A stretch of DNA of 5,029 bases, taken from CAZLBV01 sp964557845 (GTDB taxonomy: Bacteria > Acidobacteriota > Aminicenantia > Aminicenantales > Aminicenantaceae). This document shows, piece after piece, positions 1-4,961 of the stretch (within the stretch, counting starts at the first letter, position 1; every line of letters begins with the position of its first letter). The translations under genes and the position numbers were made by a program. The notes under the pieces were generated by a model that saw nothing but the letters and a program-made list of their open reading frames with translations, was not told where the DNA came from and did no database searches. The stretch lies in assembly GCA_964557845.1 (NCBI GenBank), contig CAZLBV010000309.1, positions 1 to 5,029 of the forward strand, read 5' to 3'.

Positions 1-45
1 CTTATACTTCATGAATTTATAGTTGGGATTTTTAAATATTTGCAT
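1..45 (-). CDS. secF: SecF, protein-export membrane protein, N-terminal fragment (cut by window edge)
   Basis: Only the first 15 codons are present, reading MQIFKNPNYKFMKYK. A short amphipathic lead with a KNPNYKFMKYK-type basic stretch before the first membrane helix is typical of bacterial SecF, and the position directly after secD is where secF is expected. The ATG at 45-43 begins one base after the secD TAA (49-47), so translation is probably coupled to secD; no strong Shine-Dalgarno is visible in the last codons of secD. SecF pairs with SecD in the inner membrane and uses the proton-motive force to help release and pull exported proteins on the outer side. The identification rests on the short N-terminus plus operon position. 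Confidence 0.85.
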   Translation of the reverse strand, partial: MQIFKNPNYKFMKYK

Positions 46-46
46 T

Positions 47-1597
47 TTAAATACTCAACTTTTCTCGTTTTTTCTTTTTGTTATGGGTTAGGTCAAAAAT
101 CAACCTGGAAACAAAAACAGCCGTAAACATACTGGCTGTGATACCTATGATCAGGGTTACAGCAAAACCTCTTATAGGCCCGGTTCCGAATTGAAATAGA
201 AAGATGGCGGCGATGATGGTTGTTACATTGGCGTCAAGGATGGTTCTAAAGGCACGGGAAAATCCCGAAGCGATCGAACTGAGCACACTTTTTCCCTGCG
301 CCAGTTCTTCTCTGATCCGTTCGAAAACCAGGACATTGGCATCTACGGCCATTCCAATGGTCAATATAATACCTGCGATTCCTGGCAGGGTAAGATGGGC
401 CTTAAAATAAGCCAGAGCACCCATCAGGATAATGATATTAAGGATAAGAGCGCCGACAGCATTGAGTCCGGCTATTTTGTAATAAAAAACCATAAAAATA
501 AGAACGAGGATAAGAGCGATTATGATGGATGTTAGCCCTTGTCTGATCGAGTCTGCACCGAGAGAGGGACCGATCGATCTCTCTTCCAGAAATTTTATGG
601 TTGCCGGCAGTGCTCCGGCCCTTAAAACCAGAGAGATATCTTCTGCTCTTTCTATCGTGAAACTGCCATGTATGATTCCTTGGTCTGTGATCCTTTCACC
701 GATATTGGCCACTTCCTGGATCCTGCCATCGAGTACTATACTGAGGGGTTTGTTGATGTTTTCTTCGGTGAATTTTCCAAATCTCCTGGCGGCGTCAGGT
801 TTTAAAGTAAAAGATACAGCCGGATTGTTCCATTCATCGGTAGAACGCCTGGCATTGCGCAGATCATTACCGGTCACCGGAGCAACCCTGTCAACCAGGT
901 AGTAATTCCCACCAAAATTTTGGGTATCTCCCCGCAGGACTTCCATTCCTTCGGGAATTTCCCCGTTGTATTCTTGCAATAAAGTTTCTCTGTCCGGTGC
1001 CGGGCCACCCCTGACTAATCTCCATTCCAGGAATGCGGTGGTTTTAATAATATTTTTTACCCTTTCCGGATTTTCGACACCTGGAAGCTCGACTATGATT
1101 CTTTCCCCTGTTCCCTGTCTTTGAATGGTTGGCTCTGAAAGTCCCAGCTCATCCACGCGGTTCCAGAGAGTTTCTATGGATTGGCGAACAGCATAATCAC
1201 GGAAGTATGAGATGGCTTCAGCCTTCATGGTCAAAGATACAGATGAACCGGTAAAAGTGTAGTTCCATTCACCTGAAAAGTTATCCAGTATATCCCTGAT
1301 CTGGTCAGATTTTATTGTATCGTAATTCTGGATCAGGATATGGCCTAACTTATCATCAGCTTTTATTACATTTTCAAATGTTATATCTTTTTTTCTTAAT
1401 TCTTCTTCCAAGGATAGGACTGTCTGTCCGGTTTCCTGATCAACGGCATCATCTGTCACAACTTGGAGGACAAGATGGATCCCTCCTTTAAGATCCAGGC
1501 CGAATTGGATCTTCTCTCCCGGCGGCCAGAAAAGAAAGATCATCAAGACAACGATAGCGAGGACCAGGATTAGCTTGGCTTGGAGTTTTTTATTCAT
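47..1597 (-). CDS. secD: SecD, protein translocase subunit
   Basis: This 516-residue inner-membrane protein works with SecF and YajC to drive the late, proton-motive-force-dependent step of SecYEG export. Visible layout: an N-terminal membrane helix (about residues 8-24), the SecD signature FGLDLKGG (32-39), a large extracytoplasmic P1 region (roughly 40-350) with the base and head subdomains, then five C-terminal membrane helices (about 355-373, 376-398, 403-425, 453-472, 477-501). The conserved GMAVDANVLVFERIREE block lies at 415-431. Its Asp419 corresponds to the membrane Asp (E. coli Asp519) implicated in proton coupling. The later DANVTT and FGTGPIRGFAVTL segments are also family hallmarks. 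The tail is basic (KKKKREK). The length falls within the SecD range and the gene looks intact. The ATG at 1597 is preceded by AAGGG (1609-1613) with an 11-base gap. It lies 88 bp after yajC and one base before secF. Confidence 0.97.
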   Translation of the reverse strand: MNKKLQAKLILVLAIVVLMIFLFWPPGEKIQFGLDLKGGIHLVLQVVTDDAVDQETGQTVLSLEEELRKKDITFENVIKADDKLGHILIQNYDTIKSDQIRDILDNFSGEWNYTFTGSSVSLTMKAEAISYFRDYAVRQSIETLWNRVDELGLSEPTIQRQGTGERIIVELPGVENPERVKNIIKTTAFLEWRLVRGGPAPDRETLLQEYNGEIPEGMEVLRGDTQNFGGNYYLVDRVAPVTGNDLRNARRSTDEWNNPAVSFTLKPDAARRFGKFTEENINKPLSIVLDGRIQEVANIGERITDQGIIHGSFTIERAEDISLVLRAGALPATIKFLEERSIGPSLGADSIRQGLTSIIIALILVLIFMVFYYKIAGLNAVGALILNIIILMGALAYFKAHLTLPGIAGIILTIGMAVDANVLVFERIREELAQGKSVLSSIASGFSRAFRTILDANVTTIIAAIFLFQFGTGPIRGFAVTLIIGITASMFTAVFVSRLIFDLTHNKKKKREKLSI

Positions 1598-1608
1598 TTT
1601 TGTTTTTA

Positions 1609-1646
1609 CCCTTAATAATATATGTATTTATCCCTAAAAAGTTCAA
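1609..1646 (-). promoter_or_regulatory. Possible internal promoter and RBS upstream of secD
   Basis: The 88-bp yajC-secD gap is the only sizeable gap in the operon. On the minus strand it contains TTGAAC (1646-1641) and TATATT (1622-1617) with an 18-base spacer, resembling a sigma70 -35/-10 pair (4/6 and 5/6 matches). The ribosome binding site AAGGG (1613-1609) follows four bases later, so a start from this promoter would fall on or next to the RBS. In AT-rich DNA such matches arise by chance, so this is a weak call. Confidence 0.3.
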
Positions 1647-1685
1647 TCCAAAGATGATTTTGATTTTTCTGCGAAAAAAGTCCTC

Positions 1686-2015
1686 TTATCCTTCTTTCTT
1701 TTCAGCCAGAATTGTCCCGACTGCTCCTTTTGTTATTTCGATCTTGACATTTCCTGAAACTTTTACTTCGATCCTGTCTTTTTGAACGCCCATGACCGTT
1801 CCGAAAATTCCTCCGGTAGTTATTATCTTATCTCCGGATTTCAATTGCTCTACCATTTCCTGATGTCTTTTTTGTTTTTTCCGGGAGGGAAGGATTATGA
1901 GCAGATAAAAAATAACAAAAACCAAAATAAAAGGAAACAGCATTTGAAGTAGATTACCTTGAGGCCGTGCTGGATCCGCCTGTTGGCTAAATGCATAAAA
2001 AAACGATAAAATCAT
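1686..2015 (-). CDS. yajC: YajC, preprotein translocase accessory subunit
   Basis: A 109-residue single-pass membrane protein that associates with SecDF and SecYEG. A short N-terminal segment is followed by one strong membrane helix (about residues 22-42, rich in L, F, I and V), then a basic stretch (SRKKQKRHQ) as expected for the cytoplasmic side. The YajC hallmark block SGDKIITTGGIFGTV (60-74) comes next, ending in a small beta-rich domain with the sequence VKIEITKGAVGTIL. Length and domain order match the family. The ATG overlaps the tgt stop in an ATGA (2015-2012), and GAGG at 2029-2026 gives a Shine-Dalgarno ten bases upstream inside the end of tgt, so the two are very likely translationally coupled. 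The placement between tgt and secD is the standard bacterial order. Confidence 0.96.
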   Translation of the reverse strand: MILSFFYAFSQQADPARPQGNLLQMLFPFILVFVIFYLLIILPSRKKQKRHQEMVEQLKSGDKIITTGGIFGTVMGVQKDRIEVKVSGNVKIEITKGAVGTILAEKKEG

Positions 2016-3136
2016 TCTCTTTCTTCCTCATCTATATTTATTAAATTATTCTTTAATTCAACAATCGAATTTGTTTGAATAGCTTGCCTAATTTTACGGA
2101 AGATGTCAAGATAAAAATAAAGGTTGTGGATGGTGTTGAGCACAGCAGAAGTGATCTCGTTCCTTTCATAAAGATGCCTTAAGTAAGCTCTGGAAAAATT
2201 ACGGCAGGTATAACAGCTGCATTCTTCATCGATAGGATCAGGATCGTTCTCATATTTTTTATTCTTGATGACAACTTTTCCTTGGCTGGTAAAGAGAGTG
2301 CCGTTCCGGGCATTTCTGGTAGGAAGGACGCAGTCAAACACATCTATCCCTCTTTCAACAGCCTCCAGGATATCTTTTATATAACCGATACCCATCAGAT
2401 AACGGGGTTTTTCTTGGGGAAGCAATCCGGTAGATCTTTCCACTATATCTAAAAACTGAGATTTTGGTTCGCCTAAACCCAGCCCTCCCAAGGCATAGCC
2501 GTCAAACCCTATCTCTAATAATTCTTCGATACTTTGCTTTCGCAGTTCCCAATTTATACCACCTTGGCAGATTCCCCAGAGGAGTTGGGAGGATTCTTTC
2601 TCCCGAAAATATTTTCCGGAACGTTTGGCCCACTGGGTAGTAATGTTGACCGCTTCTTGCATATTGTCCCGGGAAGAGGGATAAGGAACAAAATAATCCA
2701 GAGCCATCATGATGTCTGTGCCTAATTCCATCTGGATCTCGATAATATCTTCGGGAGTCAAGAATATTTTGGTGCCGTCGAGATGGGAAGAGAATCTTAC
2801 TCCCTCATTTTTCACTTTAACCAAAGGAGAAAGGCTGTATATCTGGAAACCGCCGCTGTCGGATAAAATGGGTTTGTTCCATGAGATAAAGGAATGAAGC
2901 CCTCCCATTTCTTTTATGAGCTTTGTTCCGGGGCGGAGAAAAAGATGATAGGCGTTTACCAAGATAAATTGGGCTCCTAGATCATTAACTTGTGAATGGG
3001 AGAGGCCTTTGATCGTCCCCTGACTGGCGACCGGCCCGAATGCAGGTGTTTCGATCGGACCGTGAGGAGTGTTGATAACGGCTGTCCTGGCAGAGCTTTT
3101 GGCTGCCTGCGAAGTGATTTTGAAATTGTTATTCAT
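2012..3136 (-). CDS. tgt: Queuine/preQ1 tRNA-guanine transglycosylase (Tgt)
   Basis: A 374-residue TIM-barrel enzyme that swaps guanine-34 in the anticodon wobble position of GUN-anticodon tRNAs for a 7-deazaguanine (preQ1 in most bacteria), as part of queuosine formation. Visible motifs: VNAYHLFLRPG (60-70); SDSGGFQ with base-binding Asp93; GICQGG with Gln191; GGLGLGE (217-223); DVFDCVLPTRNARNG with the catalytic nucleophile Asp268; and the zinc site Cys306-x-Cys308-x2-Cys311 plus His337 in TIHNLYFY. The length is usual for the family and all catalytic and zinc residues are present. The normally DEC-like pocket motif reads DYF (147-149), and the residue aligned with Zymomonas Val233 is Leu221, so base selectivity may differ. 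The start follows AAAGG (3150-3146) with a nine-base gap. It heads the tgt-yajC-secD-secF operon. Confidence 0.96.
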   Translation of the reverse strand: MNNNFKITSQAAKSSARTAVINTPHGPIETPAFGPVASQGTIKGLSHSQVNDLGAQFILVNAYHLFLRPGTKLIKEMGGLHSFISWNKPILSDSGGFQIYSLSPLVKVKNEGVRFSSHLDGTKIFLTPEDIIEIQMELGTDIMMALDYFVPYPSSRDNMQEAVNITTQWAKRSGKYFREKESSQLLWGICQGGINWELRKQSIEELLEIGFDGYALGGLGLGEPKSQFLDIVERSTGLLPQEKPRYLMGIGYIKDILEAVERGIDVFDCVLPTRNARNGTLFTSQGKVVIKNKKYENDPDPIDEECSCYTCRNFSRAYLRHLYERNEITSAVLNTIHNLYFYLDIFRKIRQAIQTNSIVELKNNLINIDEEERE

Positions 3137-3158
3137 AGGTTCAAACCTTTACATTAAC

Positions 3159-3187
3159 AGTATACATTGTAAGCCGCATTTTGTCCT
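3159..3187 (-). promoter_or_regulatory. Sigma70-type promoter for the tgt-yajC-secDF operon
   Basis: On the minus strand a -35-like AGGACA (3187-3182) and a -10-like TATACT (3164-3159) are separated by exactly 17 bases. The predicted start is near 3152, giving a leader of about 15 bases that contains the AAAGG ribosome binding site (3150-3146) before the ATG at 3136. The leader is too short for a preQ1 riboswitch. Confidence 0.6.
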
Positions 3188-3198
3188 AATTTTCCCTT

Positions 3199-3222
3199 TC
3201 CTCATTCACTCATCTACTCATC
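3199..3222. repeat. Three tandem degenerate 8-bp units
   Basis: On the plus strand the units are TCCTCATT, CACTCATC and TACTCATC, sharing an (A/C)CTCAT(C/T) pattern. They sit between the two divergent promoters, upstream of both. They could be a small binding-site array or slippage-derived filler; nothing in the sequence decides. Confidence 0.4.
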
Positions 3223-3244
3223 CTCCTATAAACTTCATATGCGC

Positions 3245-3273
3245 ATGAAAAATTCATAGAACTGTGTTATCAT
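3245..3273 (+). promoter_or_regulatory. Extended -10 promoter for the YchF-type NTPase gene
   Basis: ATGAAA (3245-3250, four of six matches to TTGACA), a 17-base spacer and TATCAT (3268-3273, five of six matches to TATAAT) preceded by the TGn extension (3265-3267). The expected start, about seven bases after the -10, falls at 3280, which is the A of the start codon. The -35 lies within a small dyad series: TTCAT (3234-3238), ATGAA (3245-3249) and TTCAT (3253-3257). Confidence 0.55.
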
Positions 3274-3279
3274 CACTAC

Positions 3280-4356
3280 ATGAATTTTACCCTTTTCGGC
3301 TATCCCAAAACCGGGAAGACCACTTTATTTAATCTAATAACAGGTGCCAAGATCGAAGTGGAGACCTATCAATCAGGAGGGAAAAAAGAGCCGAACCTAC
3401 GCACGTGCCCTGTACCTGATAGCCGCCTGGATAAGATAAGTCAGCTTTATCCTGAGAAAAACAAAAAAAATGTCGTGGTTGATTATATCGATCTCGCCGG
3501 TGTTTCTTTTGGCGAAGTGAAAAATGAATCTTATTTGAATCATCTCAAGTATGCCGACGGATTGACCAATGTGGTCAGGGGATTCCGGAATGAGAATATA
3601 CCTCATCCCAAAGGAAGAATCGCTCCGTGCGAAGATATCGCGGCCATGGAAGCAGAACTGATTTTAACGGATCTATTATCGGTGGAGTCGAGACTGGAAA
3701 AACTGGATAAAGAATTGAAAAGATCCAAGAATCCCGAAAATGAAAGAGAAAAGGAGCTTTTGGACAGGCTGCACGTCTCGCTTGAAGCAGGGAAAGCCCT
3801 TCGCGAGATGGATTTCACACCAAACGAAGATAAACTCATCCGCAGTTTTGCTTTTCTAAGCCAGAAACCATTGATTCATATGATCAATGTGGATGAAAGT
3901 GATATTCGCTTGATCAATAATCCTGAAAAAATATGTGAAAATACAAAACCCGGGGTAAAGATCCTTGCCTTTTGTGGAAGCATTGAAATGGAGATATTGG
4001 AACTGGAGGGTGAAGAGAAAAAGATTTTTTGGGATGAGTATGGATTTGAAGAACCGAGTGTGGCCCGGTATTTAAAGGCTTCCTATGACCTGCTGGAAGT
4101 GATCACTTTTTTTTCTGTGGGGAAAGACGAGGTTAAGGCCTGGACAATAAAAGCGGGAACAACGGCGATCGATGCAGCCGGGGTTATTCATACGGATATT
4201 GCTCGGGGATTCATCCGGGCAGAAGTGATCTCCTATGAAGACTTGTTATCGATTGGTTCTTTCCAGTCGGCCCGCGATGCCGGTGCGGTGCGGTTAGAGG
4301 GGAAGGATTATAGGGTGGGGGATGGGGATGTAATCTACTTCCGCTTCTCCAAATAA
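3280..4356 (+). CDS. Divergent YchF/OLA1-family P-loop NTPase with C-terminal TGS-like (DUF933) domain
   Basis: A 358-residue cytosolic protein of the Obg-related YchF/OLA1 family, whose characterised members bind ATP as well as GTP and associate with ribosomes. In order: the P-loop GYPKTGKT (7-14), a switch I region at 30-40, PVPDSRLDKI (44-53), the G3 motif DLAG (71-74), a charged helical arm likely to form a coiled coil (about 118-172), the G4-position motif NVDE (203-206), which follows the family's NxxE form rather than the usual NKxD, a G5-like FCGS (231-234), and the C-terminal DUF933/TGS region (about 270-356) with VKAWTIKAG, IHTDIARGFIRAEVISYEDL and EGKDYRVGDGDVIYFRF. Canonical YchF has GLPNVGKS and NYPFxTIEPN; here these are changed, so this is probably a paralogous subfamily and I give no symbol. 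The start is fixed: no alternative ATG, GTG or TTG lies in frame back to the stop at 3229, and there is no Shine-Dalgarno. Confidence 0.9.
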   Translation: MNFTLFGYPKTGKTTLFNLITGAKIEVETYQSGGKKEPNLRTCPVPDSRLDKISQLYPEKNKKNVVVDYIDLAGVSFGEVKNESYLNHLKYADGLTNVVRGFRNENIPHPKGRIAPCEDIAAMEAELILTDLLSVESRLEKLDKELKRSKNPENEREKELLDRLHVSLEAGKALREMDFTPNEDKLIRSFAFLSQKPLIHMINVDESDIRLINNPEKICENTKPGVKILAFCGSIEMEILELEGEEKKIFWDEYGFEEPSVARYLKASYDLLEVITFFSVGKDEVKAWTIKAGTTAIDAAGVIHTDIARGFIRAEVISYEDLLSIGSFQSARDAGAVRLEGKDYRVGDGDVIYFRFSK

Positions 4357-4367
4357 TATTTCTGAAT

Positions 4368-4406
4368 TATAAGTAAAATAGGCCGACTCAAAAAAAATTA
4401 CTTATA
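4368..4406 (+). terminator. AT-rich hairpin after the NTPase stop codon, possible weak terminator
   Basis: A perfect 9-bp inverted repeat, TATAAGTAA (4368-4376) and TTACTTATA (4398-4406), encloses a 21-base loop and is followed directly by TTTTT (4407-4411). It begins 12 bases after the NTPase stop. The position and U-run fit a transcription terminator, but the stem is almost all A and T and the loop is long, so it would be a weak one. Confidence 0.35.
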
Positions 4407-4480
4407 TTTTTAAACATAATTTCTGCTGGGAAATCAATTACTTGTATGGGTCATATTACATATTTAATTATTGTCGGCCT
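4380..4480. repeat. AGGCCGAC / GTCGGCCT 8-bp inverted pair framing 85 bp of AT-rich DNA
   Basis: AGGCCGAC at 4380-4387 and its exact reverse complement GTCGGCCT at 4473-4480 frame an AT-rich stretch. Inside it, AATTACTTATAT (from 4396) recurs imperfectly as AATTACTTGTAT (from 4436). The right arm abuts the first copy of the 133-base periodic repeat, so the pair may mark the edge of that block or form the base of a long hairpin. No ORF of note lies within. Confidence 0.4.
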
Positions 4481-4511
4481 CTTTTACCCTTCGGGCGAGC
4501 CAATCTCAGCA

Positions 4512-4578
4512 CAAACACTGCACTGCCTCGAGTTCGAGGTATTATACATACATCTTCACTCGAGGCATCTTGTGTTTG
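4512..4578. repeat. Long imperfect inverted repeat in the first 133-base unit
   Basis: CAAACAC (4512-4518) pairs with GTGTTTG (4572-4578), and TGCCTCGAGT (4524-4533) pairs with ACTCGAGGCA (4558-4567). The two stems are separated by a 5 x 4 base internal loop and capped by a 24-base loop. An alternative small hairpin, CCTCG (4526-4530) with CGAGG (4535-4539), competes for the same left strand, so two mutually exclusive folds are possible. Confidence 0.65.
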
Positions 4579-4619
4579 CACTAACCTTGGCCCGCTTATA
4601 ATCCAGGCAATTTCGTATT

Positions 4620-4637
4620 ATCGGCGGGCGCGCCGAT
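4620..4637. repeat. GC-rich hairpin at the second repeat core
   Basis: ATCGGCG and CGCCGAT form a perfect 7-bp stem around a GGCG loop. In the third copy the same place reads ATCCGG...CCCGAT, which gives a shorter CGGG/CCCG stem (4758-4768). In the first copy CCC-TTC-GGG (4487-4495) forms a minimal stem nearby. So each copy has hairpin potential at the core, but the stems are not identical. Confidence 0.5.
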
Positions 4638-4641
4638 CTCA

Positions 4642-4696
4642 CTACACCGGCTTCGTTGTAGCCCATTCGATGTAGACTACTACTATCTCATGGGCT
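4642..4696. repeat. Two adjacent inverted repeats in the second 133-base unit
   Basis: CTACA (4642-4646) pairs with TGTAG (4657-4661) around a 10-base loop. AGCCCAT (4660-4666) pairs with ATGGGCT (4690-4696) around a 23-base loop. The two stems share bases 4660-4661 and so cannot both be complete. They occupy the place held by the long stem in the first unit but have unrelated sequence. Confidence 0.5.
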
Positions 4697-4794
4697 CCTG
4701 CCTTGCCGCTGCAGCAACCTCGACGCGCAAATAATTCAGGTAATTTCGTTTATCCGGCGGGCGACCCGATCTCATCTAACCCTATTCCGAATTA

Positions 4795-4930
4795 AAAATA
4801 TTTTTCTTCTATCTATTTTTTTTCTTCTATCTCCTCGGATGTTTCGAATTTTGAGCATTTGGATTTTGAATTTGTTTCTGATTTCGAATTTCGTATTTCG
4901 GATTTTCTGATTTTATCTTCTATCTTATAC
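4795..4930. repeat. AT-rich low-complexity tract with CTTCTATCT and degenerate TTTCGAATTT repeats
   Basis: CTTCTATCT occurs exactly at 4806-4814, 4824-4832 and 4917-4925. Between the second and third copies lies a run of degenerate units related to GATTTCGAATTT (for example TTTCGAATTTTG, GATTTTGAATTTG, GATTTCGAATTTCG and TATTTCGGATTT). It has no coding potential that I can support. It separates the 133-base repeat block from the insertion sequence end, and looks like slippage-generated intergenic filler. Confidence 0.55.
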
Positions 4931-4931
4931 C

Positions 4932-4956
4932 TGGTCTTTCCCTAAAAATGTAGACA
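4932..4956. mobile_element. Probable terminal inverted repeat of an IS3-type insertion sequence
   Basis: The plus-strand stretch begins TGGTCTTTCCCTA and runs to TGTAGACA just outside the transposase stop. Read on the minus strand it is TGTCTACA, a T-run, GGGAAAGACCA, the form typical of the transposase-distal ends of IS3-family elements, which begin TG and end CA. The outer edge at 4932 is inferred; the opposite end and any target duplication lie beyond the window. Confidence 0.6.
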
Positions 4957-4961
4957 CTCTA

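Larger units (their letters stand above)
4465..4774. repeat. Three-copy interspersed repeat with exact 133-base period
   Basis: A 17-base core CGGGCGNNCCRATCTCA occurs at 4492-4508, 4625-4641 and 4758-4774, each exactly 133 bases after the last. Copies 2 and 3 are similar over a 44-base head (4598-4641 and 4731-4774, 36 of 44 identical without gaps); copy 1 is similar mainly over the core. The 89-base interiors after copies 1 and 2 (4509-4597 and 4642-4730) are largely unrelated in sequence but both contain inverted repeats. The interior after copy 3 is missing or replaced by AT-rich DNA. Because 133 is not a multiple of three, the copies fall in different reading frames, which argues against a repeated protein domain. 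The block is more GC-rich than its flanks. I do not recognise the family. Confidence 0.7.

Noticed and set aside
204..902. Plus-strand open frames opposite secD (204-410 and 522-902)
   Set aside because: They are antisense to a clear, intact secD with all family motifs and have no recognisable product or ribosome binding site.
3137..3187. preQ1 riboswitch in the tgt leader
   Set aside because: The predicted leader is only about 15 bases and shows no hairpin with A-rich tail as the preQ1 aptamers have.
3201..3231. GGAGG followed eight bases later by ATG on the minus strand, giving a three-codon upstream ORF (M-S-E-stop)
   Set aside because: It lies upstream of the best tgt promoter, so it would not be in the main transcript, and it coincides with the tandem 8-bp repeat, which creates ATGAG by itself.
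3397..3839. Minus-strand open frames opposite the NTPase gene
   Set aside because: They are antisense shadows of a gene with well-placed NTPase motifs; the serine-rich translation reflects the reverse complement of Glu/Lys-rich codons.
4442..4675. 77-codon open frame across the repeat block, with other short open frames alongside it in neighbouring frames
   Set aside because: It runs through hairpins and a repeat whose 133-base period shifts frame at each copy, has no ribosome binding site, and its translation shows no domain I recognise. It is better explained as chance opening in structured DNA.
4465..4774. CRISPR array
   Set aside because: Only three copies of a short core exist, the spacers would be over 100 bases, the cores are not identical, and no cas gene is present.
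4758..4781. Integron attC-type recombination site (ATCTAAC matches RYYYAAC)
   Set aside because: The matching motif occurs only after the third copy; equivalent places in the other copies do not match, no GTTRRRY partner is placed correctly, and there is no cassette ORF or integrase in view.
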